NCBI GenBank assembly: GCA_037833965.1
Contig: AP031357.1
Coordinates: 19,612,001 to 19,676,000, forward strand
Direction: 5' to 3'
DNA from: Marchantia polymorpha subsp. ruderalis
Taxonomy: Eukaryota > Streptophyta > Marchantiopsida > Marchantiales > Marchantiaceae
DNA length: 64,000 nt
Shown here piece after piece: positions 25,701 to 39,250 of the stretch (positions are counted from its first letter, which is position 1; every line of letters starts with the position of its first letter). Made by a program: the position numbers and the translations under genes. The notes under the pieces were generated by a model. It saw only the letters and a list, made by a program, of their open reading frames with translations. It was not told the origin of the DNA and did no database searches.

Positions 25701-28328
25701 CCTGTATTGTCAATTGCTGGATAATCTCTTCGGGATAAAAGCTCTTCAAGGCAAGCGTAGTGTCTGATTTTAATTCGACCAGTGCAATGTCTCCCGGAAA
25801 AACTGCCCAACAAAAGGTAAGATAAGTGTCTTACGCATTACCGTGTTAGTTATGGCCACACTTAAGAGCTAGTCAATGTCTTCAATGTATAATATTGGAC
25901 GGGATTGATCTCCAAACGCACCAGAGCAGGAGGTTTCTGCAAGTTTCTTGCCCTCACTGTGGAGCTGTAGAAGTCCCTCGCGATGTGGTTGAATTGATGC
26001 CAAATTCCCTTTGTCGAATTGGATGTCCTGCGAGGTGTACACTGCGAATTTTATGTCCTGTCGAGCAGCTTTTTGAGAACACAGTTGAGTGAATGATCTT
26101 TTTTCTTTTTATTTTATGTTTTGTAGAGATGAAAATAGAAATTTATCATTACGAAATTTCGCGATTAGCTCATGCAAATTCGGTGCAGCATCTCTACGTA
26201 AAGAAGTCGGACAGAAGAGGTAACCTCCAGAAGAAGTGTGTCTCGCTTTGAGTTCAGTTGCATCTCTGGATCCGTTAAGGTTACGGTGGTGGACATTCCA
26301 AGCCACTGACCGTCCTTGCCAACTGTAACCAGTGTGACTTCTTTCAGATCCCCAAGCGGCATAGTGTTGCCAAACTCGTCACGTCTCTCGATAAACAAAG
26401 GGTACTTGAGTTTTTCGTCTAGCCTGTACACTTGATTAGGCATATTGTTCAGAAATGTCTCCAAGACGGAGTTGAACGTGAAACTTGTACTCAGTAAAAC
26501 CCAAAGTATCACGCCCATCAACAATATCAAGCGCAAATTCAAAACGTGAATGTTTTGAAGAATTCAGATTCGAAGACATTGTTACTTAGAACCAACCCAT
26601 CGTGATAGATAGCAGTAGATGAGACAGTATAACATGCTAATAAGGCTTGAAGTGAAGGTCAGAATATGATACGAGTCTTATACAAAACGTATCAGACTAT
26701 TGTATTTCTACAAGACAAGTGACCGCGCGGAGCTAAAGATGGGAATTCATTGCTGTCGATATGGGATTCAAGTAAGCACCTGATGGTCAAGCTATCTTGT
26801 GTGTCACATGTGAAAATCGTCCAGTCTGATTTCCCGTCAGCTGCTTCGACAATAAGAGTACGTATTGCTGGTTGCACAAACCTATAATCGTCACTTATCT
26901 GCACATATGAATTCTTGTTTTATAATAGCACGCTGTACTAAACAAGGAACTGGGTGACACGTTCAGTACTTCATCCTCAGGAAGCATCCTCAAGACAGAA
27001 GGTCACACAAGAGAGTTTGAAAGGATCAAAGCATGCAAACAATTTTCATCTGGCGTGGATACGTAATACATCTCTTTGCAGTGTCAATCTAAATGGCAGA
27101 CATCTTCTAACTGACAACTACTAAGACTCGGAATATATTCTCTAAAATATCTCCTCATCAATTTTATTAAAAAGCGAACAGCCTAGGTGGAATTCACTCA
27201 CTTGTCTTTTAGTAACAAAAACCTCTTAATTTGCATCGATGCTATCAACTGCGAATCTATCAGGGGGATTTCCTGCTTACCAGTTCGAATTGGAAGGTGT
27301 ATTCCCCTCTTCGCGTCAATGTGCTAAAGTTTGTGCCTTTGGTACTGAAGCTGTAGAGTCCTTTGACCCCGCTTGGGTGAATAATACATTGAGAAGTTGT
27401 TTCGTGTAGCAGTTCCAGCTGTTCAGTTTCATCCTCCGCCTTGATTTTCCTTCTCGTCAGCGATCCACCATCCTGAGACTTGAACATTACCTTCATTGAA
27501 ACCTTCATAGGCTCAGAAATTATCCTCCCCTTTTTGAAGGAAGGACCATGGCCTTTCCGGGGACGAACAACCACCAGCAAATCCTCTGGAAGGCCGTAAC
27601 CCGCTCTTACTGTTGTGCCGCTTCTTGGTAGAGCCTGCAGCCGAGCAAACATGCTCCTGATCAAATGCTCATTTATCTCATACGGATGAATCTAAACAAC
27701 GAAATAGTATCGTTCAAAACCATCATACGAAACGTGATCAGAAAGCTAGAATGGGCGTGTATTCATAACCAGAGTTCGTTCAACGAGGATCAACCAGGGA
27801 CAGTGACATATGGGGAGAATTCTAGCCTTTCGGGATAGATAATCCCCAATCCAAATGGGAAAACACGACAAATCTAGGCTGTGATTCTTGTAGCACGGTG
27901 TCCACCATCGAAAATACTCATTTGGTTCATTTGCACTGAGTATTACTGTTGGCAAGGTCAGATCGGCTGAGCCTCTAATCAGCATGAATGGAGGATTTTC
28001 CAGCAATAAATAAGATGAGATGTAGAACTGTCTGAGACTTTCCTCTTTTCAGCTGAGGGTGTGCGATGACAAGCAAATACTAATAAATACAGATGACTCT
28101 GATAGGGACATCTGAACTTACGAACTGAAGACCAAAGCGCTCAGAGTCTTCTTGACTTAAAACCTCAACAAAAGAAGGTGAGGTTCCTCCGTATCTCTTG
28201 ACTTGATTACTCCATTCACTTTCATCAACTTTGTGGCACTGCATCAGAATAAACGAAAGAGATTTAGGGTGAACGATTTGGTCGTCGGGTTGATAAATCA
28301 TTCCAGCCAGGTCCTGACTGAGCATTTA

Positions 28329-28372
<44 letters not shown>

Positions 28373-31300
28373 AATTCATCATGACTCAGATGCTGTTCAC
28401 AAGTTTTAGAGGGATCAGAAGAACTTGAGTTATTTCTCTAGATCTATGGCGTCGTTTTCCAATTGCAGAGATGTACTGTAGGCAATAGACTCCATCTACT
28501 CATGAGTACGAGACGCTCCAAACTTCCGTCAAATTTCGACATGTGTCGCGTGCTCCGGCATTGTAAGGAGTGTCTCTGATTTCTTTGCTGGTTGCACAAC
28601 AACTACATGCAGTATCAGGAAGGTATGTTTTATGCACTTACTACCTTTTCAGACAAGAGGGTCAAGAACGGAAAGCACAAGGACTTGTTCAGACGAAAAG
28701 TCAACTGTCCTTCCGAATATTCCAGCTTACTCCCATCTTCATCTGCTGCTTCAATGGGTCTGGGCAAGAAGTTCAGAACGATTGACATAAAATTCGGCTT
28801 CTGATTAAATTGTCACTGAGCATTTGGCATGTCCAAGACATCACCACGTACGTACACAAGATCAAGGAATCATACTCTCCGATTATAAATTTATTCTTCT
28901 AGGAGATATAAATTACGTGCTGGGCACCGTTCTTGTGAAACTTGAAAGGACGGGAGACGAAACCAGTACCTACAAATCATGTTCACTTCGCCTGCAAAGG
29001 TTGCAACAGGGAAAATGTGCGTTTCGGTAAATAACGTGCCAGACTCCGTAAACCAGGGCTAAGCTAGCACGACTGCAGTAAAGACTGTGCAAGATTCCAA
29101 AACGGTATGAAATCATGAAACAAATGACTTGACAATCTAAACATCTACGAATCGATAATACAAACCCAACGCCTGAATTTTCTATTGTTGTCGACTTATA
29201 CCTCTTTCGTCATCTGTGCCGGCACAGTAAAAGAACTCCAGTGTGACCCAAACTGCACCTTTGGTTCCTAAGCAGCCTCTACCAAGCTTTAGCCGTATAG
29301 GATTTTCGTCGTTAATCTCCCATGTGTATAATTCGTTGAGCTTTATCTTCTTGTGGAGGATAGCCACTGCAATGAAGTCATTGTGTCACTTGTTCTACAT
29401 ATTAATTATAGAACAGGATACCTCTAGATACGACCGATTGCAAGATTTGCATGAGAAGAATCATCCAATGAGCAGACAGTGTTCCTTATGTACCGACAGG
29501 TGAAGACGAAATACTTCTTCATGATAATCACCTGGCTTATTTACTTTCAGCTCTTTGAGGCTTTCCTGGTGAAAAATGAATGTCGGAGGATCCAGAAAGG
29601 TAACTTCTTGATCAAATTCTTCATGCATTTTTTGAAGCCACCTCATGTACACTTTTGATAATTCCTCCAATGGGAGAAGCTTGTCCATATATCTAATTCG
29701 GATTTTCACTCCTACATCAGCGTAGAAAATCCGCAATCGAAAAGTTATACTTTGGAAACAACGCCATCGAAATGCCCTCGATATATAGTGATTGGAAATA
29801 ATCATATTATTTAACAGGAATATATAGGATTCCTTACCATACATGTAGACGTGTATCTAACGGAATACACTAATAACTTCAATTTATTACCTTCAGCTGA
29901 TATGCCATCATGGGAGCCTCCCAATGTCCTCAGGGCAGTTGTGAATGGATGGTCTTTCTCTAAATCCGTCTGCAAAGGCAAAGCCACAAACATTTCACTG
30001 TTCAGTCTATCACCATCTTTAGTATAATTTTGAAACATTTCGAGAAACCGAAAGCAACATTTTCTTACTTGAAATTTAAAGGTTACACGGCGACATCATC
30101 ATGGCCAGAAGTTGCCTAACCTTGCTCTGTGTCGGATGGAAACCAGCATCCGTGTCTGGGACGAGAAGGCGAAACTTAGAAGCTTAGACAAAAAATATAA
30201 CAATCAAGACGAGAGAGAGCTGATAAAGTTTCATGCCGAAAGAACACAAGCAAGAATTAGAATACAGTCCCTTGAGGATTCAATCCGACGAAGAAGAAAC
30301 AAATGAACTACTATTAGATATAATGCTAGAGAGGTCCTGCTGAAGTGTGCTCACCAACAAACGCCTTCACTCTCTTTGTCCAGATGCGATGAACTTCTCC
30401 CTGCTTCTTGTGGGCAAGAGCAACATCCATGAAGGGGAGATTTGGCTGCAAAATTTCACGTAGGTACCAGCTTATGTATATGAATTATCATTTTCCTTAA
30501 AAAATTCGAATTTCGTGGAGTTTGTTCACACAAATGCCTACGTCGTCCTACAGCAGGAGGCGTTGGGAGTGTTAAACAAGGTACCCATTTAGCGTCAGGA
30601 AGCAACCTTCCAAGCCATCTCACACCGACTCTGGGCATGGTATCGAAATTGTATTGATAATCCTTGTCAAGTTCCCTGAGCTTGTCTATTACTTCTTGCA
30701 GCATCTCTCTTCCCTGCATATACAGCCAGGACAAATCAACACTAACACTCCGATATCCATCATGAGTACAGAAGTCTGTGAGACCAGCTGTTCAGCTTGA
30801 CCTTGCGTCTTGAAGAAGGTAAGCAGCTCTCACTCTGATGTTTGGAAAATAGTCGCACTTGATTCGGATATGAGCCCTTTCGACGTTGATATCCCGATTG
30901 TGAGAACCTGGTAGCAAAGCCACTGTCACCATGCCAACTCTTTGTAAAGCGGGTCATGATAGAGAAACTTTCATCATGCGCCAAACTCAGCCTTCCATGT
31001 TACATGGTGTATTAGTCAGCTTTGTACCCTCAACAGGCTTTGTGAACTCCATATCGCAAACAAAAGGCTCCCCGTTACAGGTGTGCATGTTGACAATGCT
31101 GATCTCGCAGTCAGTTACCTCGAGCAAATCTTGATTGTTGACCTGATGCAATTGACCTCATGCATAAAAAATCAGCAGATTCTTCAAAATACTTTTTTCT
31201 TTGACTATTAACAGTTAGTTTTCCAAGTTGATGGAGAGCCCTGATCTATCAGGCACTTGATCAAAACACGTGTAGGAGGTTCTATGGAAATTATGAGAGT

Positions 31301-34300
31301 AATGAAATAGATTCGATTCATCTCGGTGTTGCATCTCTCCATATGTAGTTCATCGTAAGTAGCATCTCACGGGGTCCACAGCTTTAATAAGTTCGAATCA
31401 TGGAAAATGCAGCTTACCCGAAAATTCACGGGACATGTCACTTTAGATGAGACACCATCATCACTCTGCTTTCAATAACGCAGATAGGAAAATATCTTCA
31501 TCAAAGTGTGTCGAGTGAAATTTTGACGAATTATTTATGAAACACCATAAACTGCCAACGTCAGAGGACTCTGAATTCCAGATCTACAAGATATCCCGAT
31601 TCATGAGGAACTCCGATACCAGACCCCTCACTACGTGCTTCTGATGGCATGTGCTTGTTTCATAAAGCTTCTTCTTTAGCTAATTAGGTTTTTTCAATAC
31701 AGTGATAGAGCCCGCGTTAACGTTTTTGAGGCCGTGAGCATGCACATCACCTGTATGTAGAGAAAGTATATGTCTTTCAATTGACGCTTCAGCTGTGCAA
31801 CTTTCCAGTAGTTTCTGCCATCCGCTTGCTTGCTTATGCAGTACTGTTCTTTCAACCGGGTTATCTCCACCTGTTCCATTGGAGAATATAATTCGGTCTT
31901 AGAGTAGCTCATGAAGATCTATCATCACAAGATGGATAGGTGTTACTAGACAGCACAACAGGCGATGTCTTCAAGTTCAAGTTCTTGCCTTTGTGAAAGA
32001 TCCATGAGGAGATTTTTCACGTTCTTCTTGTGTCATTTCTCTCAAGGATCCTCGAGTCTGCGAGAAGTGAATGCGATAGTGAAAAGTTCTGCGGACGGAG
32101 TCTATTCACTGTCGGACAGCATACATCAATATAGAAGGTAAAATTTTCATTTGCGAAAAATTCAACGACCTTATACTACGGGTGGATCTGACTACAGAAG
32201 AGTTGAGTCTGCAAATTTGATTCGATGACTGGCATGAATGTGTTTCCTGTGTTAGTGTTTTAGAACTAACCTTCCACAAGTTTTCGCTACTGTTACTTCT
32301 TTCTTCAAGGCCTTGCAGGTCTAAGACAAGCGTTACAACCCTCTTGGAGGCCAACGTCTTGGATGAGACTTTTACACATCTGAAGGCGATGTTGCGACCA
32401 AATTAGTACCTACTTCGTGTCAAATGCAGATCTAGATGTTGTTAATGAGGTTCACGAGCACTTACCCTCCTAAGTGCAAAGCAGCCGCTACTCCTCCGGC
32501 ACCATATTTTCCCAAATATGGCTGCAAGGTTATGAGACATCGTAGAAGGTCAGTTACAGGTCATTTTATCCAGTGGACGAAAACTGATTGAAGAATGATG
32601 TATTTAAAGTAGCCGTGGAGAATTAATTTGAAAAGATAGAGGACAAGAGTCAGAGATTATCCTCTAAAAGAGCCTCCTGCTCTTCAGAGATTTCGTCAAC
32701 TTACCTTCAGAAAAGGAGGGTGTCCTCCTATTGCTTCTATATTTTTTGCCCTGTGTTTGGTCCTTCCCAAAGTTCCCCTGTACAGGAGATTTATTCTTTT
32801 AGTGTTCAGGCTGCAAGCATTGACACGACACTACTCAGCCATAAGTGCTTCAATGGACTCAAATGAAGAGATCTGCTCACCAGAACTCTATTGAGTTATC
32901 CATAGTAGAATCCATTCCTGGTCCAGAGTCAAAGATGGTTATGCAATCTGGAGCCAAATCCACACTGACCACATCTGAGATTAGACTTTTGAGCTCATGA
33001 ACGGTGCAAACACTTCGTTATCCGGATAATCTATCCAAATCTGAACACAATGCTGAAATGTAGACGCCATATAAATGAGGTAAGAAATATGAGCAGATGA
33101 CCTGAAGGAACCACGAAGCTACTTCACAGCAAGTTGCAACAAAAGTATATCTCCCAAAGGGACTTAATGACTCCAACAACAAACACTGCATATACAGGTG
33201 CTCAAAGAAAATAGCGTCGTCAGGCGTTCTGATACGTATATAAGTAACGTACACTAACATTGTATGCTAGAACAGTCAGGCGATGGACCGATAGTGGAAG
33301 GGGTAGAGATAGAAGTGTAGTACGTGAAATGGACATTCTCGATGAACTCAATAAGAACATTTCAACCAACAGACAGAAAAACTTGAGAAATCTAAATTTG
33401 GAAGGACCATCGTGTCTCTTCTTTCAATTCTGAGGAAGAAACGGGATTCTGAACCTGATCAGTCTCTTGTGACCAGTAGTTTCCCAGACAGCTTGGAGTG
33501 CATTATCCTGCAATGTTGTTCACATATTCAGGACATGTGACATTATCAAAAATGAACAAAGTCAATACGAGCTAGCTAACAATTGAAGTAGTCTTACGTA
33601 CCACCTCGTCTGCAAGGGCTGTGAGCAGACTGTATCCCTGAGGCAATCGTCCCAGCATTTGTGGTTGCGGTGTCAAGTCCCACAAATGCTGCATCACCAA
33701 ATCAGTACCACGAAAGAGATTGTTAAAGATGTTTTAAGGGTACAAGTATCTATCTGCTAAGCCTATTTTCTGCTATGGAAACTGAAGCAGCAGCAGCAAC
33801 AGCAGCAGTCACAATCATCTCCAAAAAGGCACATCTTTGCTGAGGGTCAGATTGCATGTCTATGGTTAAAAGTTGCGATGAGTTGGTGGGAGTCGTTAGT
33901 AACCTCGTGAGAGTGCACGGAGTTCGGCTGACCATCCTGCACGGATCATCCCATGAGCGTTAGTAGAAGCGACTTTCCTTACATTGGACAAGGTTTTCTA
34001 GAGCCTTATGGATCCAACATAGAACTTGAAGTACTCTTCGTGATCTGTTAAATGCTTCAGCCTGCACTACATTTTCTTTCGATGATGGAAGATTGAGTTC
34101 CAGCATGTCATGAAGCCTACTTGGAGCACAACCGTCGCGGAAGGTTGATTCTTCATCTTAATCAAATGCTCTTTGATCAAGGGCTCTCCGGTTACACTCT
34201 CAAGCCAACTGCTCTTCCAGTCGATCTCCCTATCAGACTGTATCGTCAAGCTGTGAGACGCAGACTTTTGACTTTCGATGAAGATAGCATGGATAATGTG

Positions 34301-34729
34301 CTGGATTTCAGTCTGCTCGTTCAGCACCATCGAGACAGAAAGTGCGATGTTATTCGGAAGTAGCACTTGCAATGTTGTCGATTGTTGCATGACAAGCGCT
34401 AGCTGTCCGTGGTCCTGGGGTAAAGTCAGTCGAATAGGAGACAGGAGCTCACGAAAGTTCCATGGTATCACTGCTTTCATCTCGCACTCAGACTCTTCAA
34501 CGAGAACGCTAGCACATTCCGCGGAAGAGCTTGCACCTTTGATCGACGAGCTGGAAGATGCAGATCTAGGCTGCTGCTGATTTTTCATACAAACATCGAG
34601 AGAAGGATACGTCGAATGATCTGCTTGGCTTCCTTGGAGAGGTTTTGAGCCTGCTTGGAAGTCTGTATCCTCGGATGAGGATATAGATGAAGTGAGAGGC
34701 AATCCCATCCGTCTCACTATTTCTTCCAT
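19729..34729 (-). CDS. GMI1: GMI1/SMCHD1-like GHKL ATPase with SMC hinge (about 2,226 aa)
   Basis: Chromatin-associated ATPase of the SMCHD1/GMI1 family. The family acts in DNA-damage response and recombination (Arabidopsis GMI1) or gene silencing (animal SMCHD1). Exons, 5' to 3' on the minus strand: 34121-34729, about 33990-34061, about 33904-33936, 33602-33688, 33455-33507, 32881-32985, 32705-32777, 32466-32521, 32271-32379, 31989-32057, 31751-31870, 31418-31465, 31028-31142, 30834-30907, 30585-30713, 30355-30445, 30121-30155, 29891-29969, 29532-29711, 29202-29366, 28970-28991, 28645-28759, 28122-28238, 27281-27634, 26780-26898, 26225-26423, 25922-26027, 25702-25802, 25438-25533, 25105-25171, 24727-24815, 24111-24371, 23831-23989, 22085-23482, 21762-21864, 21309-21588, 21054-21185, 20612-20914, 19729-20086. 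All phases agree. GHKL motifs: ALADEVDNALQAVW (about 262-275), FDSGPGM (about 303-309), KYGAGG (about 349-354). Downstream family blocks include GVRWLGRLLPDAKW. Hinge at about 1930-2110 (RGFLGFAVNLI, GAMSLDGAFVK), then a C-terminal coiled coil. Exons 2-3, the last stop and the start Met are the least certain parts. Confidence 0.88.
28332..28370. repeat. (TA)n microsatellite in GMI1-like intron
   Basis: About 39 bp of uninterrupted TA dinucleotide in the intron between the exons at 28645-28759 and 28122-28238. Confidence 0.95.
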
Positions 34730-35530
34730 TCGCTAGAAATTCACAGCGTGCGTTTTTCAGTCGACTCAGTAGGAAGAACAAGTAACCTTCTACAAAGAGA
34801 CTTTAATTTGATGAAGTAACTAAGTACATCTTTGGAGCTTAAAAACCATGGCTGTAATGAACTTCAAGTTGCCGTAAGACAAAAGTTAAAGGATTCTACC
34901 CAGTGCTGTGAACGTGATCTACACGCTTGATCTTATGTACACAGCGCTCTGCTCGTTTCCAAGGACTTCACAGACAATTGAAGATTCTGACTCCTACCCG
35001 TGGATCACAATGCTCTTCTATCGAGACACGCTACAAGTACACAGACAATTTCACTGATATGGTTTCCTACAAATGCGCATGGAGTTAGGACTCGAGCAAT
35101 GACGCTGAAGGGGTCACGGATTTGACATCGGCTTTGTCAGGACTGTCAGTGGGAGGCCAGTTTCCCTTTCTCATGTATTGCCTGATTTCTAAAACTCAGG
35201 TGATGTAAAGACTGTACCAGCGCAAACGTTTTGATGAGAATTTCACGACTGCTAGAGTTCCATGACGAAACGAAGGGCCATTCGCTCGAAAGTCGATGCG
35301 ATGTGCAAACTCGTAACATAACGTTCCTAACCGTCCCCGTTCAGCTTTTCGTTTTCTTTCGTCCAGAAGCCACCAGTTGCTGTGTTATATCAGATCAGAT
35401 CAGCTCAGCTCAGCTGGCAATTCCTTGCTGCTGCAAATCGAGAACGCGACGTGAGCTGCCTCCTCCACCGAGCGCCTGAACTGAACTGAACTGAACTGAA
35501 CTGACGGTGCTCAAGCTCAATCATGTTGCT
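34730..35530 (-). promoter_or_regulatory. Probable 5' region of the GMI1-like gene
   Basis: Upstream of the first recognised exon. It carries (ATCAG/CTCAG)n at about 35390-35415 and (CTGAA)n at 35476-35503. The codon two before the assigned Met is a stop (TAG in tttctag), which could instead be a splice acceptor, so a further upstream exon is possible. Confidence 0.35.
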
Positions 35531-38500
35531 GATCATGCATGGTGTGTAAGCATTGTAAGGCTAAGCGAGCACTTAAAGAAAAGGCGATGCAAATTCGGTG
35601 CATTCGAACAGCTCGAGTACTATGAGCTATTTGTTAAGCCTTTTGCTGCTTGCTTGCTCCTCCTTCTCTTGCACTTGTGCTTGGAAGATTCAGGCTCTGA
35701 ATCAAAAAACTCTCCACCTTTGAATCGCTCGTAGAATTAAATTCACAACTGCAGAGTCAGAGTTTGTTCATATGAGATTAGTAGCGGTTAACGTGAAAAT
35801 CTGTTCGTATGTTCATATAAACAACTTCTGAAACACCATAAGATCTTTACGAGTGGTGACTGGACATGCGACTCAGCTTGAAATGGGGGCTTCTCATATT
35901 CTGATGCAGGTGAAATCTAAAGCAAGGGGGGTTGAGCATGCTGTGTACTAGTACATGACAATCGACTGTCTTGTTCAAAACAGCCGGCACTGCTGTAAGC
36001 TTTAATAAATTTCCTGAGTAATTTATGGAGATGAATACGCATTCAAGTTTTTTAGGATTAGGATGCAATATTATAACTTTAACCTTCGAGATTTTTCAGA
36101 GTATTGCCTTTAAAGACAATAGCAGGAAATCAACATCACCGGTCAAAGCCGAATTTGATCATTCTTCTGATTTTCTGTCTCTCGTCTGTTCCCAAACGTC
36201 CGTGATCTATAGATGGAAGACTGACTCGGTTGTAACATCAAATGCCAGATGCTCGTGATGTCAAAATCAGCTTTTCGCTTCAAGTCAGCGAAAAATTTGT
36301 CTGGAAACATCGGTACGAATTGCATACACCCAAGTCTTAAGAACCATCACGAGCTGCACAAGAACCTGATCACGTACGCGTTCTTTGGATCTGGCATGCA
36401 TGCAGCCATTGGTTGGAATCATGCGTGGCGTGTGGCCTTTCGGATCTTAAGGGATACATTTTTTAATATGGGCATCTTATCAATGATTGTAAGATCATTG
36501 ATAAGAAGCCCGCAGTTGCAAAGAGAACGGCATTCATAGAGAATGAAATTCTTTTGAGTTCAGTTGAAACCAATAGATTCAACCATGCCACAAAGTCCAT
36601 CTCCATACATAGGTTCTAAACTAAATGAATATATATATATATATATATGGGAATGTTCAAAAGATCACATAAATTGTTAAAACAATCACAAACGTATGTT
36701 TACATTACCTGTCAAAAACGAATGAACTTCACACATAAATCTAAGTATCAACTGCTAGCTAGTTTTTGGTTTCCCTCTCCTTCTTGTGCAAAACAACACT
36801 GTTATTAGAGTTGATATTTCTATGGACCCAATCGACCTGCAAAGAATATTCACTTGAAAAAATTTTATTTTTTTTAAGTATGTACATAGAAGTATCATGT
36901 TTGATTGTGTTTTCTAAATATATAGAACAATATGTAAAAAAATAAATTGAAAATGATACTTGGGTTCTTGTGCAAAAAATTAATTTTTTGACAAGAGGCT
37001 TATTCGATGGTTTTAACATTGAATGTGATAGTTTTAACATTACCTTATTTATATATAGAGAGAGATACACAAGGAAACTGTAAGGACTTCAAGTCACATT
37101 AAATGTGTGATGGTAACCTTTATGATATGATCTTGACTTGAATTTGGACTTTGACATCTCTATATGTATGTAAACTTTATTGCGTTTGACTAGTGACCGT
37201 GATATCATGATGTTGACCGATAGACAGTAAATTGAGAAGTTTGAAAAGTTTTGCTTACACTACTGCAATCTTGTACTTGAGAAGATACATCTTGTATATG
37301 GACTGAAGACCTTTGTCTCTGAACAAGATCAGATTATTCAAGTTCCCACACTAAATCCTAAGAATACACAAAGTCAAACATCCCTTGATTTTGAGATTCT
37401 ATGATCTATCTTGTGTTATAACAATATTTACTCATTGAATGAAATGCACTTAAATTATGTTGCAACTAATTCATGTATCAATTGTACATCAAGGACTACA
37501 TTTAACACTTTAAAAAAGTAACATCTAGTTATATCTCAATTTATGCTAATTATATCTCATACTACAAAAATTATATAATTTGCTTAAGAAGGGAGGTATG
37601 CAATTGGTTAGAGTTATCTCATTTCAAAATGAACACGCTTGCTCCAACGCCAAATATCTTATACTCAACATTGGAAGCTATGTTATAGGCAATGCAAGTT
37701 TTTGCGTTGAGTCAGAGCTACTCCATTGTGATTAAGTGTTTTCCTCTTACCAATCATAAACTTCATTTCTTAAGCAATTTAAATAATTCTTGAAGGGTGT
37801 GGGATAATTAGCATAAACTGAAAGATAACTAACCGTTACCTTACAAAAATATGTTTTTTGATTATGATGATGGGTCTAAAAGATCCCTAGTCCACATGTC
37901 TCTACAAAGTTGTAAGACCCTATATGGGGGCTAACTCCTGCACAATGCCCAACGTATAATGACGATGGTGACAGAAGCCATCGACTGAGACCTTGGTAAT
38001 TACATTTGTTGGAATGTTACATACACACATTGCAACGCAATGGTTTGTTTCAGTTGATGTGATGTTTTTTTTCATGGTTGTAGAGTTTTGATATATATAT
38101 AATATATATATTATATATAATTTAACTCTATAACATTTTGAAATTAAAAAATAAAAATGTACACTTTTTTCATTGATTATCAAGGAGGGATATTAATTTC
38201 TAAAATATTTGTATACAATAGATTATTCAGCTTCTTTAGTGGTCTAAAGATATTATTGTATATATTGACTAACTTTCATGGTTTATGGATACTTTGATCA
38301 AGGTATTTTACAACTAAGTAATTGAGAAACATGCTGGAGCTATATAAACTTAAAGTTGTCATATAGAAAAATTCATATCATTTTTAACTCTAGTGTAACG
38401 CGCTTTTAAGAAAGCACCAAGAATATGAAAATCACAAGCATACAAGCAATGAAGTACGTGATTTGACTATGTGGGCTACCTACATGAATAAAGATTTTTT

Positions 38501-39250
38501 TACTTATGAAAATCTAAAATAATCGTCTACAATTTTGTCCGTTTTCTTATGATCATAGAATCCAAACCTAACTAGGATAAAACTAAATTGAGTTCACTAT
38601 TAAGAATCTCTTTATCAACTCATGTCTTGTGGACAATAAATTCCATAACCTATGTAATTTTTAAAAAAAAACCAAACATATGTCTATCTTTAAACTAAAA
38701 CTAAGTTCTAGCCAAAATAGCATAGAATAAAAGTATAGATAGAGGTGAAAAATTTATTGATGAACTTTCCTTGTGCGCTTCACGCAAAATTTACAAAGAA
38801 GCAATATGTCTCCTAAAACCCTGCAAACTAATAATTTTAATGATCACATTAGAAGGGTGAAGTTATCATTAATCTTATTTAGTTCAAAACTTTTATCATT
38901 AGCCTCATGTTTGATTTTAATATACATACTTTGATCTGCAGCAAGATTTAACGCAAATAAATTATCATGGTGAAATTCTCACCATCTCATATCAGTTGTA
39001 GATTTTCTCTTGTTTGTAATCACCATCAACAAAGCCTAGCAAGGATTTGACATTGTCTTATAAATAATCAAAAATTTACCTTAGTACTTGATATTCTTCA
39101 CGTACTTAGATTCTATTTCAATTTTTTTCAATACAACTTTTTTGAAATTAATTTGTACTTATTTATCTCGTGCATAACATTAAATACATGAGGTTGTACA
39201 CAGTTTTATTGTAGAAAATTGATAACATGCTTTACTTCTCAATGGTTACG
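35531..39250. other. Intergenic, mostly AT-rich
   Basis: No host gene recognised. It contains (TA)n runs near 36630-36648 and 38090-38118. A perfect 13-bp inverted repeat with a 6-nt loop lies at 36475-36506 (tcttatcaatgat / atcattgataaga). Confidence 0.5.

Noticed and set aside
27746-28006. Minus 86-codon frame between GMI1-like exons
   Set aside because: Exons at 28122-28238 and 27281-27634 join in phase with continuous family sequence (LQF|ALPRSGTTV), so this frame is intronic.
30112-30306. Plus-strand 64-codon frame with a coiled-coil look
   Set aside because: It is antisense to the minus-strand microexon at 30121-30155 and neighbouring intron; the minus exon is required by the family sequence.
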